Assembly (NCBI RefSeq): GCF_030463565.1
Contig: NC_134649.1
Location: forward strand, 31,397,044 to 31,461,043
Direction of reading: 5' to 3'
Length of the DNA stretch: 64,000 bases
Source: Pelecanus crispus
Taxonomy: Eukaryota > Chordata > Aves > Pelecaniformes > Pelecanidae
Numbering within the stretch: the first letter of the stretch is position 1; each line of letters begins with the position of its first letter. Below, piece by piece: positions 1 to 15,000 of this stretch. The notes below the pieces were generated by a model. The model made no database searches. It was not told where the DNA came from and saw nothing but the letters and a program-made list of their open reading frames with translations. The translations under genes were made by a program, and so were the position numbers.

Positions 1-3000
1 CCTGATAAGATACGTAAGATACAGGGCATTTTTGCTGGGAGGAGATGGCACATCCTTTGCAACCAGACCAGGGGCTGCCAACCTTCCAGCCATTGTGCCA
101 GACCAAGTACCTCTCAATACAAGCAGTTAGGTTCTGTTTGGCTTTTTTAAACACTGTCAACTTACAGCTTTTTTTATCCTTTAACTCTTGGAAATGGCTG
201 AGCTGCTTTTGCTGAAAACCTGAAACAAAGCCTGAGGCAGGGACGCAGCATGGGAAATTCCTGTGCAAGCAATTAAGTTCAAGAGTTAAATGCAATTCCA
301 CCATCAGACAGCCTCTGCAGCAGGTGGCATGACCAGTGTCACAGAGAGTCACACAGGCCAGTGGAAGAAAAACTGCCAGAGCAGCTAAAGCAGGCTACCC
401 CACGCCCAGAGTTTTAGACTGAATCCACTCCAAATGGGAATTCATTCGGGAAAGTCCTGCAATAGGGAGCTCTGGCCAAATCACTGCGATTGGGAGGCAA
501 CTTCTCAGGAATGTATGTGCTAAGGGGCTTACAGCATCTGGATGTGCGTGCTCCCTGGTTACTGCTGCTACGCCCTGCTCTGTCCCAGTCTCGGCTTGGT
601 AATTCCCCTTGAAGGCAGCTCCATGGGAACATTACTCACCGGCTGACCCACGTCCAGTCGTGAGCCGGGCAGGACTGCGGAGCTGCACACAGGGCAGAGG
701 GAGCCGAGTGGCAGGGCGCAGTCAGGATGCGGGCCTCCAACGGAGTCCGTGGGCAAGGTGCTATGCAGAATGCAGTTAGGTAGCAATGCAAGTGACACCG
801 TGATTAGCATCGCTGCTTAAATTGCTGCCTTTGCTCCAGAATCTAAGCTACTTAAAACCTGAAGGAAGCACCTCCCAAATACAAGCCCTGTTTAGGCACA
901 GTGGTGCTGTCTGAGCACAGTTTGAAAATAACAGTTTGCTGCTGCAAAATGTTCCAGAGGTCTTTATTCTGTGCCATAGTACTGCCTGCTCCCTCATTCT
1001 CACTGCTTTTCTTCCTTGGGAAAGCTAGCTCTTTCTTATGCTGCTCTTTCACAAAAACAGGAAACAATCTGAAGAAAAACTGCTAAGAGGACTCGGGGCA
1101 GATGCACGTTCATTTTTTTTTTTTAAAGATACGAACTATCTACATCGGTAGTGTCCCTATGAAGGAAAATCACTAAGACTGGAGATGGGTGCCCTGAAGC
1201 ACTGCAGACAACAGCATTATCCAGACAGGCTGAAGTAGCCTAGCAAAACACCCGGCAAGTCATTTAAGAAGAGGTCTAATCATATCACCTACAAGTCTAT
1301 GGCTTCTTCTGGGTGTTGCAAGGACCTGCGCACAGAACTGGAGTGGATCTGAAGCACTCATGTAACACTTATTCTGACACAGAATGAAAGCTTAGAGGCT
1401 GGGAAAAACATCCATAATGTCATTTGTGACAGCAGGTTGGCTCTGCTTGTAACGTACACTGCCAACAAACAAGGGAAAGCTGCTTAAAGATCAACAGATA
1501 AAGGCTTTTCACCATTCAGCCTGTTATTTTGAGTAAATCAGGTTGTCCTGCTACCAAAAGGCATCCCCATATGAAGTACAAGGTGCTCAAAAAAGATCGG
1601 GAGCAGCAGCAGCAAAAATCAAGCACTCACACCGTGGTGAATCCCTTCAGACCTCCCCCAATGACCAGAGGGTCCTGTTCCCCTTTCTATAAGTGCAGTT
1701 CTGCAGTCTGGAGCCGCACAGTCTTCTCACTTGTCAATGCAGGTGATCTCCTCAAAGTATCACCACCTTAAAACACCATTTCGTCCACAGAAATAACTCC
1801 AGACTCCTGAGAGATATGAAGTCATGTTTTGAAAAGCAACAGTGCAGCAAATTCAATTAACTAATTGAATCTGCCTTCTACTTGGGCAACGGGGAAGCAA
1901 GATTTCCCAAAGCCCATCCCCAAGATGTAACATGTTATTTCCTAGGCACACCACTGTGACCCTTCCAGTGTGATCTAGAGGGTCTGACTCCACCACCCCA
2001 CTTCTTCTGGCCTCCTGGAGTCCTGCACAGAGCATGGCATGCACCAGAAAAAATGGGAAAACTACCCCGCTTTTATCTTTAACCCCAGTAAAGGCTGGAG
2101 GTGGTTGGAGAGGACACGCACAAACCAAGCCAGAGGCAAACAGTAGCTCTTTAGAGGAATAAACCACTCCTGCCATGATTGATAAGTACATCTGCCAGTC
2201 CCCACCTGCTGTTCACATTCCTGGCATTTCTTTCTGCAGCATTTTTTCCCCACGAAGGGACCAGCTGCTTATCAACTGCTGCAGAGTAGGTTTAAAGGAA
2301 GGGAAACAGGCCCCAGCTTAAACAAAATGAAGAGATTTCAGGCCCCGAGCATGCCAAAGACAGTTTTCTTGCATCAGATCGGGGAACCTGCTTAAGGGGT
2401 TTATTCCAGGAGCCCTCACACGTTCAGAAACTTACAATGGCCATTAAGTGCTCCCCTTTGCTCATTCCTGCCACCATACCTCTATTAAATTCCTGACAGA
2501 TAAAGCATGGGGCTCCAGAAAAGTCTCCATACCCTCCAGCTGCTCATGCCAAAGTAATTTTCTGCACTGGTCAACTACCCCCTAGAAAAAAAGGGAGATA
2601 TGGGTGAAAATACACCAGTGTCTCCAAAGGGGTGAAGGCTTTGCCTGCTGTCTTCCCCACAGCAGAGGGCTGATTAGCACGGACAGCTGGGAGACCAGGC
2701 AGGACAGATATTTCTGGGAGTGAAGGAGCAGGAGTTTACTTCTGGTTTTCAGCCCTGGACATGGGCTAGCTCCTTCCTCTTCTTCAAAATAGTTTTAACA
2801 CAGCAAGGAGGTGAAGGAAAATAAACTCACACAACTATAGTGGAGCCTTGAAGCAGGAGGATGGAACATTGAGCCTGCTTGTTGTCAGAAGAGGAAAAAG
2901 CAGCTCCGAGAAGCTCTCTTAAGAGCTCGGTGTCTTTAAGATCCTGACATCTCTGTCAAACTTGATCAAAATTAGCTATAGCATCAAGTTTATTGGAGTG

Positions 3001-6000
3001 CATACCCATACTGAAATCCTATCAGGCTGGTTGCCACAGGGAGCCAAGGCGAAGTGGGGTTTCTGGAGTTTGGGTGACCCAGCACCTGTCTAAAAGTGAT
3101 TTTTTTTTTTTCAGTGAAGGAGGCACAAACACAACTGCAAACATGTTTACAAGTTTTTGCTTATCTGCCATCTTTGGGAAAGAAGGGAGAAGGCAGCAGG
3201 AAATAAATGCACCTTTCCCCACACCTAGAAGAGGAGAAAAATGCAAACCAGCTTTTTATTTCAGATGAGGGTGGTTTATTTCCATCATCAGGCAGTACAA
3301 CTCCTTAAGGCAGATAGCATAGCAGTGCCTTTATAAACCAAGGTGAATGCAATACAAAATCTGACTTATCCCGGATGCTCCTGGGGAACAGAGCCCAGAC
3401 CCGAGAGTCTGCTCGGCAAGCAGGACACCCCAAACACTGTGAGCACTGGTCAGCCACCCCCCTGCACAGAGCAGCTTCTCAACCAGTTTTTGCGGGTATT
3501 TCCCAAAGCTGCCACGCTCATTCTTACAAATGAGCCAAAAGTTAGCAGCAGTGAGGGGAAGGGGAGGGCAAGCCAGGTGTGAGCAGCATTTGATTAGCTG
3601 GCTAATGGGTGCAGCTGTCCTCCGGTTTTATGGCTCTTGGAGGAAATTTAAACAGGAACTTTCTATAAATTAACTGCCCATAAAATGAGCATGTTTTCTC
3701 AACGCTCCAGAAGGTCGGGAAAGGTCTGCTCAGCCCCCAGTTCCCAGGACATGGCAAACAGCCTCTGCAGTTGCAGTTTTGCCTTCCGAAGCAGGAGAAC
3801 GTGGATTTAGCCCGTGCAGTAGTAAGCTGGTGAAAGCACGCTCACGAAGCAATCAAAGTCATTCTCCATTCACAGCAAACTAATAATTTATGTTTCCCCT
3901 AAAATCCCCAATGCAATCCAGATGTCTAAGTGGCCTTTGTCCCAGAAAGCAAACTATACAACGGCCTCAGAAAGACAGCCATGGCTCCGCTTGCCAAAGT
4001 CCTCGCAAGGCTGTTTATTCTGTGGGAGCGACAAACACATTGATTTCAACTCCTTCCAGGTTTAGAAGCTGCAAGCGATAAGGTGGTTATAGACACTGTC
4101 CCCAACCCTTCTGGCTTCCTCTTTCTCAAGAGGATTATTTAAGAGGTAAGAGATTAGGGATATTGTTGATAAAAACCCACCCAACAGGTTCCCAGTTTTG
4201 AGGAAACCAGAACGACGGGGAAAAGCCAGGGTGAAGCCAGTGCAGCAAACATGGGAAATAAAAGAAATAAAGCAAATTGCTTAGGGTGCACAAGGAGGAC
4301 TGGTGTGCGTGGTGGGATATTCATTCCCCACATCCACCCTGAGCTGCAGGAGGAGAGCCCCAGGCAGCAAGGACCTCGGGAAGGGCCATTTCACCAGGGG
4401 ACAGGCTGGCTCATCCCAGGAGAGAAGGAGCAAGTCATTTGGCCGAAGGGCTGAATTCCTCCAGCAGCACAAGGAGGGCAAGTCTGCAGCTGCACCTGTC
4501 CCGGAGTAAGGTACCCATGCCAGCCAGGGAAGGGGCTCGCAGTGCTGGGTGGCCCCCCCAGCACCCTGCTTTGGGATCGCCAGGCAAGAGCAGTGGGTTT
4601 CCCATGCCGGAGGGCTCAGCGCAGAGCCCTCCCGGCACACTGGCTCGCCCAGCCTGCCAGCAGTAGCCCAGGAGTACAGCCAGAGAAAAGCTGTCCGAAA
4701 GACATACGGAAATGTTTGGAAGAGTCGAAAATAGAGTTTGGGAAACAAACACTGACCAGCCATACAACTCTTTTCACAGATATTTTAAGCATTACTACAG
4801 TTGCATTCCAGTCCCTGAGTATATTTTCTATAAATAAGTATTTTAAGTCACTTTTTTTAAAAACTTACTGTATTAGTCAAGTCCAGTGCAATACTTCAAA
4901 TTTCAGACCTGTAGGCTGCAGCCAAATTTGCTGCCCATTTTTAACTGTGCCCTGTTACTCAGGTTATAGCATAGGATCATCTCTGGGTTTTTTCAGGTGC
5001 TATTCTACAAACACATTTATTCTGTATTATAACATTAGGTCTCTACTAATACATCAAGCCTGATTCTGTGGATTAACACATCTTTGTTCACAAACCAACA
5101 ACACTGGTTCTATTTTCAAATCTAGGGTTTTTTTTCCTTTTTTACAGGCCAACAAGCAAAAGAAAATACACCAGTAATTCTGCATGCAAAGTAACTCGCT
5201 TTAGAACTAGGTATTTTTGTCATTGACAAAGCCACAGCACATACAACTGGCAGCAATTTCTGGGAGCTCCGTTTGAGCAGTGTGCGAGGCTGCCAGGACA
5301 CAAGTACTGCACGTAACAAGCCAACTACACCACAGACGTGCCAAAGCTCCCCAAAGGCCCTTCACCTCTAAAGACAGGGCAAAGCGGCATGCAGAGGGAA
5401 AATAGATCATCCTATGTCCTAAGCTGGGTAGCCTGCCTGCAAATAGGGAGCTAAGAGAGGAAACTGCTTGCCTGTAAAAGTTTGTGTCAGAATCCTTCAA
5501 CAGGGCCAGGCAAAGGCAGGTCTAGACCCATATGCCTCTTCAACACAACACGTAGCATTCAGAGTGACATCTAACCCAGACTCAGCAGTCTTGGGAGATC
5601 CAAAGCACTAGCAAACAGCAGGGTATGGCATAAAGAGCAGATCCTGCACCCCAGCTCTGCTGGTCGCTCTGCCCCTCCAAGCTCCCACCCCATCAGGGAT
5701 AATGGTTCTTGAGCACCAGAGATACTGACAAAACACAGCTTAACCTTCAGAGCATAGATTCCAACGGGCGCTTTACAGTACATAAATATTAATATTCACA
5801 AATAAATCCAGGCCTGGTTAATCCAAAAAACACACAGCTGTGGCCAAGCATGTGTTTTCTTTGGAGAACAGACCAGACACTCAGAGCCTGGTTGCCTTAC
5901 CTATTTGTGAAAGCCAGATTTTAGTCAACTGAACAGATAACCACCAAGCTGAAACACCAACCCTCACCACAAAACCCCCTGGCTCTTCAAGCTCTTGGTT

Positions 6001-9000
6001 GCTACTGAAAGAGGGGGAAAACACCCTCAAGGTACTACAGTCATCTCTACCAGCCCTGCCGGGAGAAGGCATGCCTGCTGGGTCAGGTACGTGGGGCAGG
6101 TAGGTGCCTGCCAGCACGCCTCACATCTTATCAGCTAAATCAGGTTAGAAGAGCCATGCTCCATGACCATTCAGCAGGAACGGGGCTAGATGACCCCTCT
6201 ATCTCCCCTCCCATCCTTACAGCTCAGGCTGTAAATTCTTCAGGGGCAGCTGCAAGCAGGAGGTCCTGCTGGAGCACCACTGGTCACAGCTAGTGGCACC
6301 TCCGCAGGGAGCCACGGCAGCAGTTCCAACAGCTCCAGGGTAAGGATGCTGGGTAAACCCAAAAACTGTGAAAAATGTTAATGTGCTGTACTGGCATGCA
6401 GACTGCACCTATGAAACTGCTTAACTGGACACAGGTAGAGGAATCGAGGCTAAAGTGGAGTGATTTGTCTTAAGGACATTTATCTTTGGTGTAGGGTACC
6501 CAATGTGCAACCGGCATCAGTCACATAACTGTAGGGGAGCTTTGGGGTGTGGGGACTTGGAAGGCCACCTGAACTGAGATGACGATAGCAGCAATACAAC
6601 CATACAAGGTTGAGACTGCCCTAAGTAACAGGAACACCAGATTTGGGTATGGATGTAGCAGGGTTGAAAACAATGAACAAGAAGTAATAAGGGGCTGTTA
6701 TTTGGGAGTCTGGGCAGAGAAAGGGAGGGACAGGGGCAATGAAGAGGTGGGTCCAGAAATGGAGGGGAAAAAAAATGGAGAATAAGGTGTAATACAAAGA
6801 ACAAAGGAGGGTAAATCTTCCTGTGGTAGGAGCAGGGGCACATAGGAGCAGCAATGACCCCAATGCACAAGCTCAACCCCCCTGGGATGCTAGGGAACCC
6901 CCCTGGACAACCTGCTGCACTCTCCACCCAGTCTGCATCCAGAAGACTTGCCATGGGAGGGCAAAGTGGGACAAATTCACACCCTAACACAAAGTGGCAT
7001 GGGAGGGAAGGGTGACAAGATTTGCAATTCAGCAGTACTGCTATTTGTCAGATTTAGCAGCAATAATTACCAGCTTTAGAGTTATAAGTGTGCAAAATGC
7101 TCTAACTGTAAATTACTATCAGCGGTGATTATTAGTGAATCAATTAAATAGTCAATAACTCGACTAGTTTCTCAGTAGAGATTTGCTTCATAATAAACAT
7201 CGTAGTCTCTCAGATCAGCTATGTCTCCAGCCTGCACCCCACAGGGGCTGGATCAGACCAGGGGCTCAGCCAGAATCTCCAAGCCCAGAGGTCTGGGCTA
7301 GCTGCTGTCTAGGTATGTCAGTTAAGCAAAAGCGCTTGGTTAAGCCTGCGTGGGCAGATGCAATCTGGGCTGCTTGTGTGACATGTTTGTACAATGACTG
7401 ACACGAAGAATCTGTGACCCACCACTGACAATCATGCACACCACCACCACGGTGTGAACACACCATTGGCCACACTTTTAATAGCTTCTAATAATAAACC
7501 AGGATAAAGAGCTTAAAAGTTTGAACTGCCTGCATAAAGCACACCTGCAATTAAAGGGACACTCCTCGACCACACCACGTCAGCAGGACCAGAGAGCCAG
7601 CCATGCAGGGCTGGGGACACGGCCCACCTCGGGTCCTCCCACTCTTCCAGCAGGACTGACCTAAATCCTCCCTCTTTCAGACTTCAGTGGCAGCAGGAAA
7701 ATGAGCAGGTCTCATTAATTTCACCTCCCACTGCCTGGTGAACTTCTCCACAGCAGAAAAAATTATTCAAACCTATGCTGGTGACCTGGCAACTCAAATC
7801 TCCTTTGGAGCAGGAGGCAGCAAATGACCTGCTGCAGCATCACTCACCTAATGGCCAAGCTCTGCTCTTGCTCCCCAGAGTTCCTCATGTTATTCAGCCG
7901 GGGACTTTAAATCCACCTAGGACACCTAGCAAGGCAACAGCTTCTCTGCAGGGCAGTGTATGCAGTAGAAGGGCACACAGTCCATCATCAGCTGGCAGCT
8001 CAGCAAAGCCTCCTGTGACATGCAGGAGACCAAGACCAACACACTGCACAACACAACCAACACCACCAACACCTCCCTGCAGCTTCCTCAGAGAGTCACT
8101 GGAGCACCCTATTTTCCTGTGTTTTCCAGAGTTCAAGTTTATTTTTTAATCTGATAGTAACAGTAGAAGACTATTAAAAAACCCCACACTGGCCTGAGTG
8201 GCTCCGGAGTCTAAAATAAACATGCCAAGCCCTATTTGTGATGGAGTAAAAATAGCTTGTTTCTCATCCCTTCCCAGGACCTCCGCTTCGTACACAAAAG
8301 CTTCACAGGTTAACTATAAAAATACCAGACATACAAGGAACATCTTGAATTGAGCTTTGCACTGTTTGGAGGAGTTCAGAAAGCCACCTCAGCCCCCCGC
8401 AGCGAAGGGACACACCCTCAAAGCTCATCTCCTGCCCAGGGCTAAAGCCCATTCCACACTGCCAATTCCCTTTAATAGAAACTACCATCCTCGGGGGCGG
8501 GGGCGCGGAGGGAACAAATAACCTTCACTGGAATTACATCTTGTGCTCCTTCTTGGCTGGATACTTTTTAAATTACACTTATTCCAAAGAGTGTTAACTA
8601 TAAAATCTAGTGCAAAGCTATGCTGCAGCCGGGATGGGCTCCCCAGGAAGCAGAGCGAGCACAATCAGTGTCTGCATCAAAACGAGAAGAGAGACTGCGG
8701 CCGGTCTGGCTCACCATAAGAAACATCGCTTCATAGCAAGTTCGCTAAATTAACTTTTTTACAGGGCCTAAATGTATCTCACCTGGCACCTGCGATGCGC
8801 AGGCCTGAACAGAACAGAACAAACAAGACCTAGGAGAGCAGCACCACAGGAAGGCCATCACAACACTGAGTTTAATCACTACATTATTTCTAATGACAGA
8901 TCAGCTGGACCCACAAGCGAGCACCAACCTATTTATGATTCGGGCTTTAAAAAGGACCAGAGGAGAATCTGCAATGCATCTGAAACCTGCTGGTATTTAT

Positions 9001-12000
9001 ACATGCACTAAAAGGCACTCCAGGCAAAGCGCCAGGCGTACGCATCCCCAGCCCCACGGGCAAAGCTCGCAGGAGCCACCAGCCCCAGGAGCCTTCCCAG
9101 AAATGGCCAGCACCCGGTCCAGGAGGGACGGGAAGGTCCCTGGCTGCCAGCACATCTCCCTACAAGGCAGTCCTGACAGCAGCACATGCAGCTGTCCATC
9201 TGCTGCCGTGCTCTGCCGCCTCGCCGCAGCCCAAGAGCACACACCAGGCTTTAACTGGGCTTTAACCTGCCCAGACAACACGTGGTAGGCACTGGTTTTG
9301 TGGCACCCCCAGAGAACACTTCTGCCAGCATACCCACCTACAAACACCACGCCCCAGCACCGGCTCTGCTTTCGCCATTGCAATTCCTCTCCAGAAACCT
9401 GGGCTCAAACTGAGGTGGCATAAATTAAGCAGCTATTTGGGGCTTTGGGCAAGACGCAGTGACATCTCGGAAGATCTCTTAGCACAGCCACACTCATTTT
9501 AAGTGACAGGGACAAGAAAAACAAATTTGCTTGCTAAATACACATTTAGTTTAGCTGGTCATATTGAAAAGCTCAACATTTGTATTTTAGATTATGTTCT
9601 TAAACATTCATGGCCAGCATTTAGTGAGATCTGTTACATGGGTCCCTAAAGTTTCCCCTACTTGATTAAAGCAAATCTTGAGCTGAAGGCTTCAAGAGAT
9701 GGGAAAGCCATAGTATCCCCCAGCTATTTCTTCCAATTATTAAGCACCCTAGCAAATAAGTGAGAAAAAAGTTCACCTTTTTCCAGGTTTTAATTTGTCT
9801 GGCTTCCTCCTCCTCTTGTTATACACAGACTTTCATCCTTTATGGTCAAAACTATTTCAGAGAACAAGGAGAGCGATCTGGCACTTTCCAGCTCTCTTGT
9901 CCACCTGCCTACACAGTATCATTGAAGAGTCACCTCACCAGATGCTTCAAGGTAAAAATCACAGCTTGTCTTATTTACATTAATATTTTGTGTTAGCTGT
10001 TACATAAATACATAAAAAGGAGGCTTCTCTCAAGTGCCTTGCTCTCCTCACCTGCCATCGCTTCCCATTCTTTTAGCTTATTCTGAAAGGGCAGGACTCC
10101 TGGAAATAAATTTTCTTATTATCTGGTAGGCACTGGTATAACAGCCCAGCCACCAAACAAGCACCAAAAAACTGTGACACACCAATAATCTCACACTGTA
10201 TGTGCAACCCTGGATTTCAGCTCATACTTCCACCCCGCAATGCATGCATTACAGCAATACTCCCGTCCCTGACGCAAGGCGATGCAGTACATCATGCTTC
10301 CTTCCTACTCCAGTGCGCTTTCCCTCCTATTCAATGGCCCACAAAGATCTCAAGAGATCACCCAACAAAAGACCCATGAGCAGCACACATTCTCCCACAG
10401 TAGCAAAGACTTGGAAACTCAACATTTTGTAGAGAACGGAATGGGTGAACCTTTTACCTGACTCATCCTCCCAGGGCAGATGTGTCCTGGCCTGCTTGAA
10501 GCCCCACAGCAGCATCACAGCCAGCTTCATGGTCATTTTAAGCTGGTGTTACTTCCAGAGGAAGCATTTCCACACCCTCCCCCCAATCCCATTCCTCTCT
10601 CCCCTTTGTGCTGGTACAAGTGTTACAGCCACACAGAGAAATGGATGGGGGAACTGACACATATTAAAGAAACCCAGCAAGAGACAAAGAAGAGGCCAGT
10701 TTCCATCTGGCTCAGCTTCCTGGCTGGATGCGGGGTCTGCAAGACCACTTCTCTTCTCCCTTGCACCAGCAGAACTGAAAGGCAGGACCTTGTCTGCTAG
10801 CAGCACCAGCTCAAACCATCGAGAAGCCAAGCACGCCAAGCTTGGACCCTGTAAAAAACTGTGCTGTGCAAGAGCACTGCACAAAGTCGCCAGGGAAAAC
10901 CCAAACAATTCCAAAAGATAAAGGGAAAAAGAAATTAAACTGGTTTCAGCTGGACATCTCCCATTCATTTCCCACTATTGTCCTAACCAGCATCTAAGCA
11001 GCACACTGACAGCAAGGGCCACCTCCCACAGCCAGCTGCATCCTGGTAGCATCCAACACAATTCCCTCACAGCAGAAGTCTCCAACTGAATCTATTCCAC
11101 ATTAATAGTCTGCTCAAGCACTTCTAGGCAAACTGCAGCAAGCAGGCGAGTGACCTGATGCAGGTTTCTTTTCAGCTACTAAGCCACTTTAAAAGACATC
11201 TAAAAATGCATTAAATGCTTTTCTCATGTGACTTTTCTATGCAAGGGACTGCTCTAAAGCCTGCCAACAGCAAATGGAACAAGACACTGCAGCAAGACCT
11301 CTTTCCTGCATGAACAGCCTCCGCATCAACTTGTTTAAGTCCAGCCTAAGACAAAAACCTTGAGCAATATGCAGTCCGCTCAGCAGCATCAGCTACTGAT
11401 CTAGCACCATTTTCCCCAAAGTGCTGCACTTCCATTCAGGATCACCACCCAGCCAGGGAGCAGCAATGTTTTGCCTTGTTCCTGCTCCAGAAGGATCTTT
11501 AACTAGTTATACCCAGGACACGTATACTCCTCCAGACCAAGCCTAAACAAAAATAACTTCACAGCTCTGCTGACACAGATAATTCCTCTCCATTGAGGAG
11601 AGGCGAGGTAAACAGGACAACTGTTTGCCTTTAAAAGTGCTTTGCAAGTCAACTCAGCTGGCTGCTATCACAAAGCCCAAGCAGGAGGACACTGGCTACT
11701 TCAATTACTCCAGCTGATCCTCAAGCACATCTCCTTAGATTAGATTTACATCACCAAGTTTCCCACCAAGACTCCTCCTCCACTCCAGTGGGAAGTATAT
11801 AGCTTTTCTCCTCTGTTGAAATGTGGACCTGTGTGCTTACAAGCTTCTGTACATGCCTAGGTCTGCTTTGAGCTGGAGCAGACACTGACACACTAGGAAA
11901 TGAAAGGTGTCTGCTCCTGGATCAGTTCAGGCTGCAGAGCCGAGCCATCTGCTTCTACTGATACTGGGGGTGGCTCTTCCTTGCTGCAAACCAGACACCT

Positions 12001-15000
12001 AGCCATGTGCCCAGACAGCTCCTAGCTTCAGCTGACCTTTTCCAGTTGGCACAGCCCAAGACTGCTGGTCCCAAACAGGGCTTAGAGTCAGCTGCACAGA
12101 ATTCACTAAGAATCATCATCTTAAGTCACTGCTTAAAGAAGAATCCCACCCCTAAATACTTGCATAGGGAGGCAGCTTAGCCAGCCTGAATTCCCATATA
12201 TGACCAGAAAATAGGACTTCAGCATGTGAGGCACTCTTTCCTGGGCTCTCAGCTGGAGTGACCAAGCCACATACTACACCAGTCCAAAAGACAGTCACAG
12301 GGAAGAGCTCTGCACCCAGCCTTGCTCTCTGTGATCTCCCTCATGATGGTGGTGGACTGCTTTTCCAGCAGGATCTGAGCTGACCAACCCATCACAAAAT
12401 ACAGGTATGTGCAGCCAAGGCACAGAGGGCAGAACCACCCCTGTTTGCAGGATCTTGATCAGGAAAAATCGAATCCTAAATCTGCCTCCTCTGTTCTCTG
12501 CTTTTCTTTATAGAGCAAGGGAGAAGCTGCCTCAGATGGTCTCCTGAAGCACCATATCAAGGCAATGTTTTTCAACCAGCATGTGAACAGACTATAAGAA
12601 ACCCATAAAAGGTGCGAAAAGGCTTACCTGAAGTCAGCAGGATTAAGTTCCCTGTACAAAGTTATGCACCTCCAGGGGAAGCTTTAAGAGCCTGCAATTC
12701 AGGGAAGAGAAAAGGGCTGGAGGCTGCTGAGCTGGGTCACGCCAGAGCAAAGCACACAGCACCAGGATACAGCGCGGAGGTCTGCAGGAAACAGCTTCTT
12801 CCTGTGACGGCAGGACAGTACCACGACCCCTCTCCCCTGGGATATCCATGGGCCAGGCACGGCCGACTGCCAGACCGGGCTGAGCTCACAGAGCCACATC
12901 CAGTTTGCAGATCAAGTCACTGAGGCACCAGCGAGCGATGCACAGCCCTACCTGTCCCAGCAGGTCCTGGCTCCAACCCGTCACAGCCACTGCTGGGGCA
13001 GGGGGAGAGCAGGAGGCAGAGGCGAGCCACAGTTGCACCATTTCCACTTGACCCAATGACTAGGACATTTCAGGAGCATGGCAGGCTTTGGCATAGCAGC
13101 ACAGAACTAGCGTGGCAGGAAGAAGGAAGAGGAGGGTCAGGATTCCAGTCTCCAGGAATAAGGGGCATGAGTACTATGGTACCAGTGCTGGGACACTGGT
13201 TTGAGGGGAGGGTGGTGACTGAACCACATCACAGGTCTGCAGTACTGCTTCTAGACTCCAGGAGCTCATCCACCTCTGATCAAGGCTTTTAAGCAAACCT
13301 TCTCATGCCTAAACTAGCCATGGTAATCACGCAGTATTTCACTCTGCCACATTCAGCAGAGTCGCACACAACTTTTATCCTGGCTTATCACCATTACCAC
13401 ACAGGGGAACATCGCTGCCTTCTCAATTCTTTAAGTCCACAATATACAATTTTACATCTTTGCCAGTAGCAAATGAAGCCCTTTTTCACATTAGCTTTGA
13501 ATACAAAGTTTTCACGAGGCTATAAAGCCCTATTCTTATACTTTTCTTACAAACAGTTTACTATCAAGGGTTCGTAGGGTTTTGCATGCAGTACGGTTAC
13601 AACATGTTGCTTTAGCTTCCTCTGTACATTTCTGCAGGAGATTTGTGTTTATTCTCACCAATTGTTATTCTCAGAAGATCTTCTTACCTCCCTAAAGGTT
13701 TGACCCCCTGATATTCAAACAAAATTTTATTCTAAGATGTGATAAAGTGTTTCCTGAAAGAGCAACCAGCACAAGGCTGCTAGCATACGGATAAACATAA
13801 AGCACCGGCATCACAAACACCACTGGAAGCACAAAATTCCACATACACAGAGGACACAAAGTTTCGCATTTTGGCCAAACAGCTCACTCTGTGGGAACTG
13901 AATTGATACCGTGCAAACACGTACAGCACCATGGCACAGACCTTTATGCTAGATTACATGAGATCCAAATCACTTCTGTATTACTGCCACCAACAAAAAC
14001 ATTAGTGGCCAGCCTGAAAAACACCTGCTCTGACCTGGACACTAATTAAAGTTTACTGCCCTATTCTTGATCCTTTATTCCACACAGGACAGACAGATCT
14101 GCATTGTGACCATACTCCAAAACTTGCAGGACCACTTATGCACCCCATACAACAGCTATTCTGTGCACAAACCCACATGGCAGAAGCTTTAAATGAACTC
14201 AATGTCAGAACTAATGAAATCAATGATACAAGTTGTTTTCGCCTATTAAGTTCAGTTGTTGCCAGTGCTACTGAAATTACACTTTCCAACAGGTCTTAAA
14301 GCATGTGCTACTGTACAGTGTGCAGCAGAAGGGAAAGATGCTGACGATTTCAGGGAGCAGATAGGCAAGGGTTTTTTTAATTTTGGGAAAAATACTAGAG
14401 GAAGTTTCTCGCTTTGAACCAGCACAGTCCCACCCTCATCTCCAGCCAGTCTCTACCCTGCGTCTGTAGAGGCAGAAGTCTAATTTTTAGAGAGACACAG
14501 CTATGCTGATTCTGTGTATCATCCCGATAGGATCCTGCAAAGTTTAATTCCGAGAAGGTTTTAAAATAACCACCTTTTATTCTCTAATGCAGGCCCCAGG
14601 CACTATCATAAAAATTCCAATAGAAATATTTCCTTTGGGGTGGGAAAACACCATGCATGGTCTGTCATGCAGGAATCAGCTCCAACAGCACGGAGAGCTC
14701 ACACTCCACAGATGTCAAGACCTAACCAGAAAGTCTAAGGGACACAAACAGGGAATCATTGCAGCCCCAAATATTCATATCATTGCAATCCCAATGTCAA
14801 AATCATCATGCCAGGTTTTCCACTGGCATCAAACTCTGTATTTGCAGATGACTGCAAGACCATTCTATTAGAAGAACCCCTTACTTTAGGAAAAGATAAA
14901 GCAGATCTAGAGGGAAGGTCCTTAGAGGAAGAGAGAGCCCCAAAGCATTCAGTATCAGCACACACACACATCTTTTTCTGCCTTCTGGCTCAAAATGCCT

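Noticed and set aside
4542-5063. 173-codon plus-strand frame in the left region
   Set aside because: Mixed low-information sequence with no start context, splice phase or recognisable domain.
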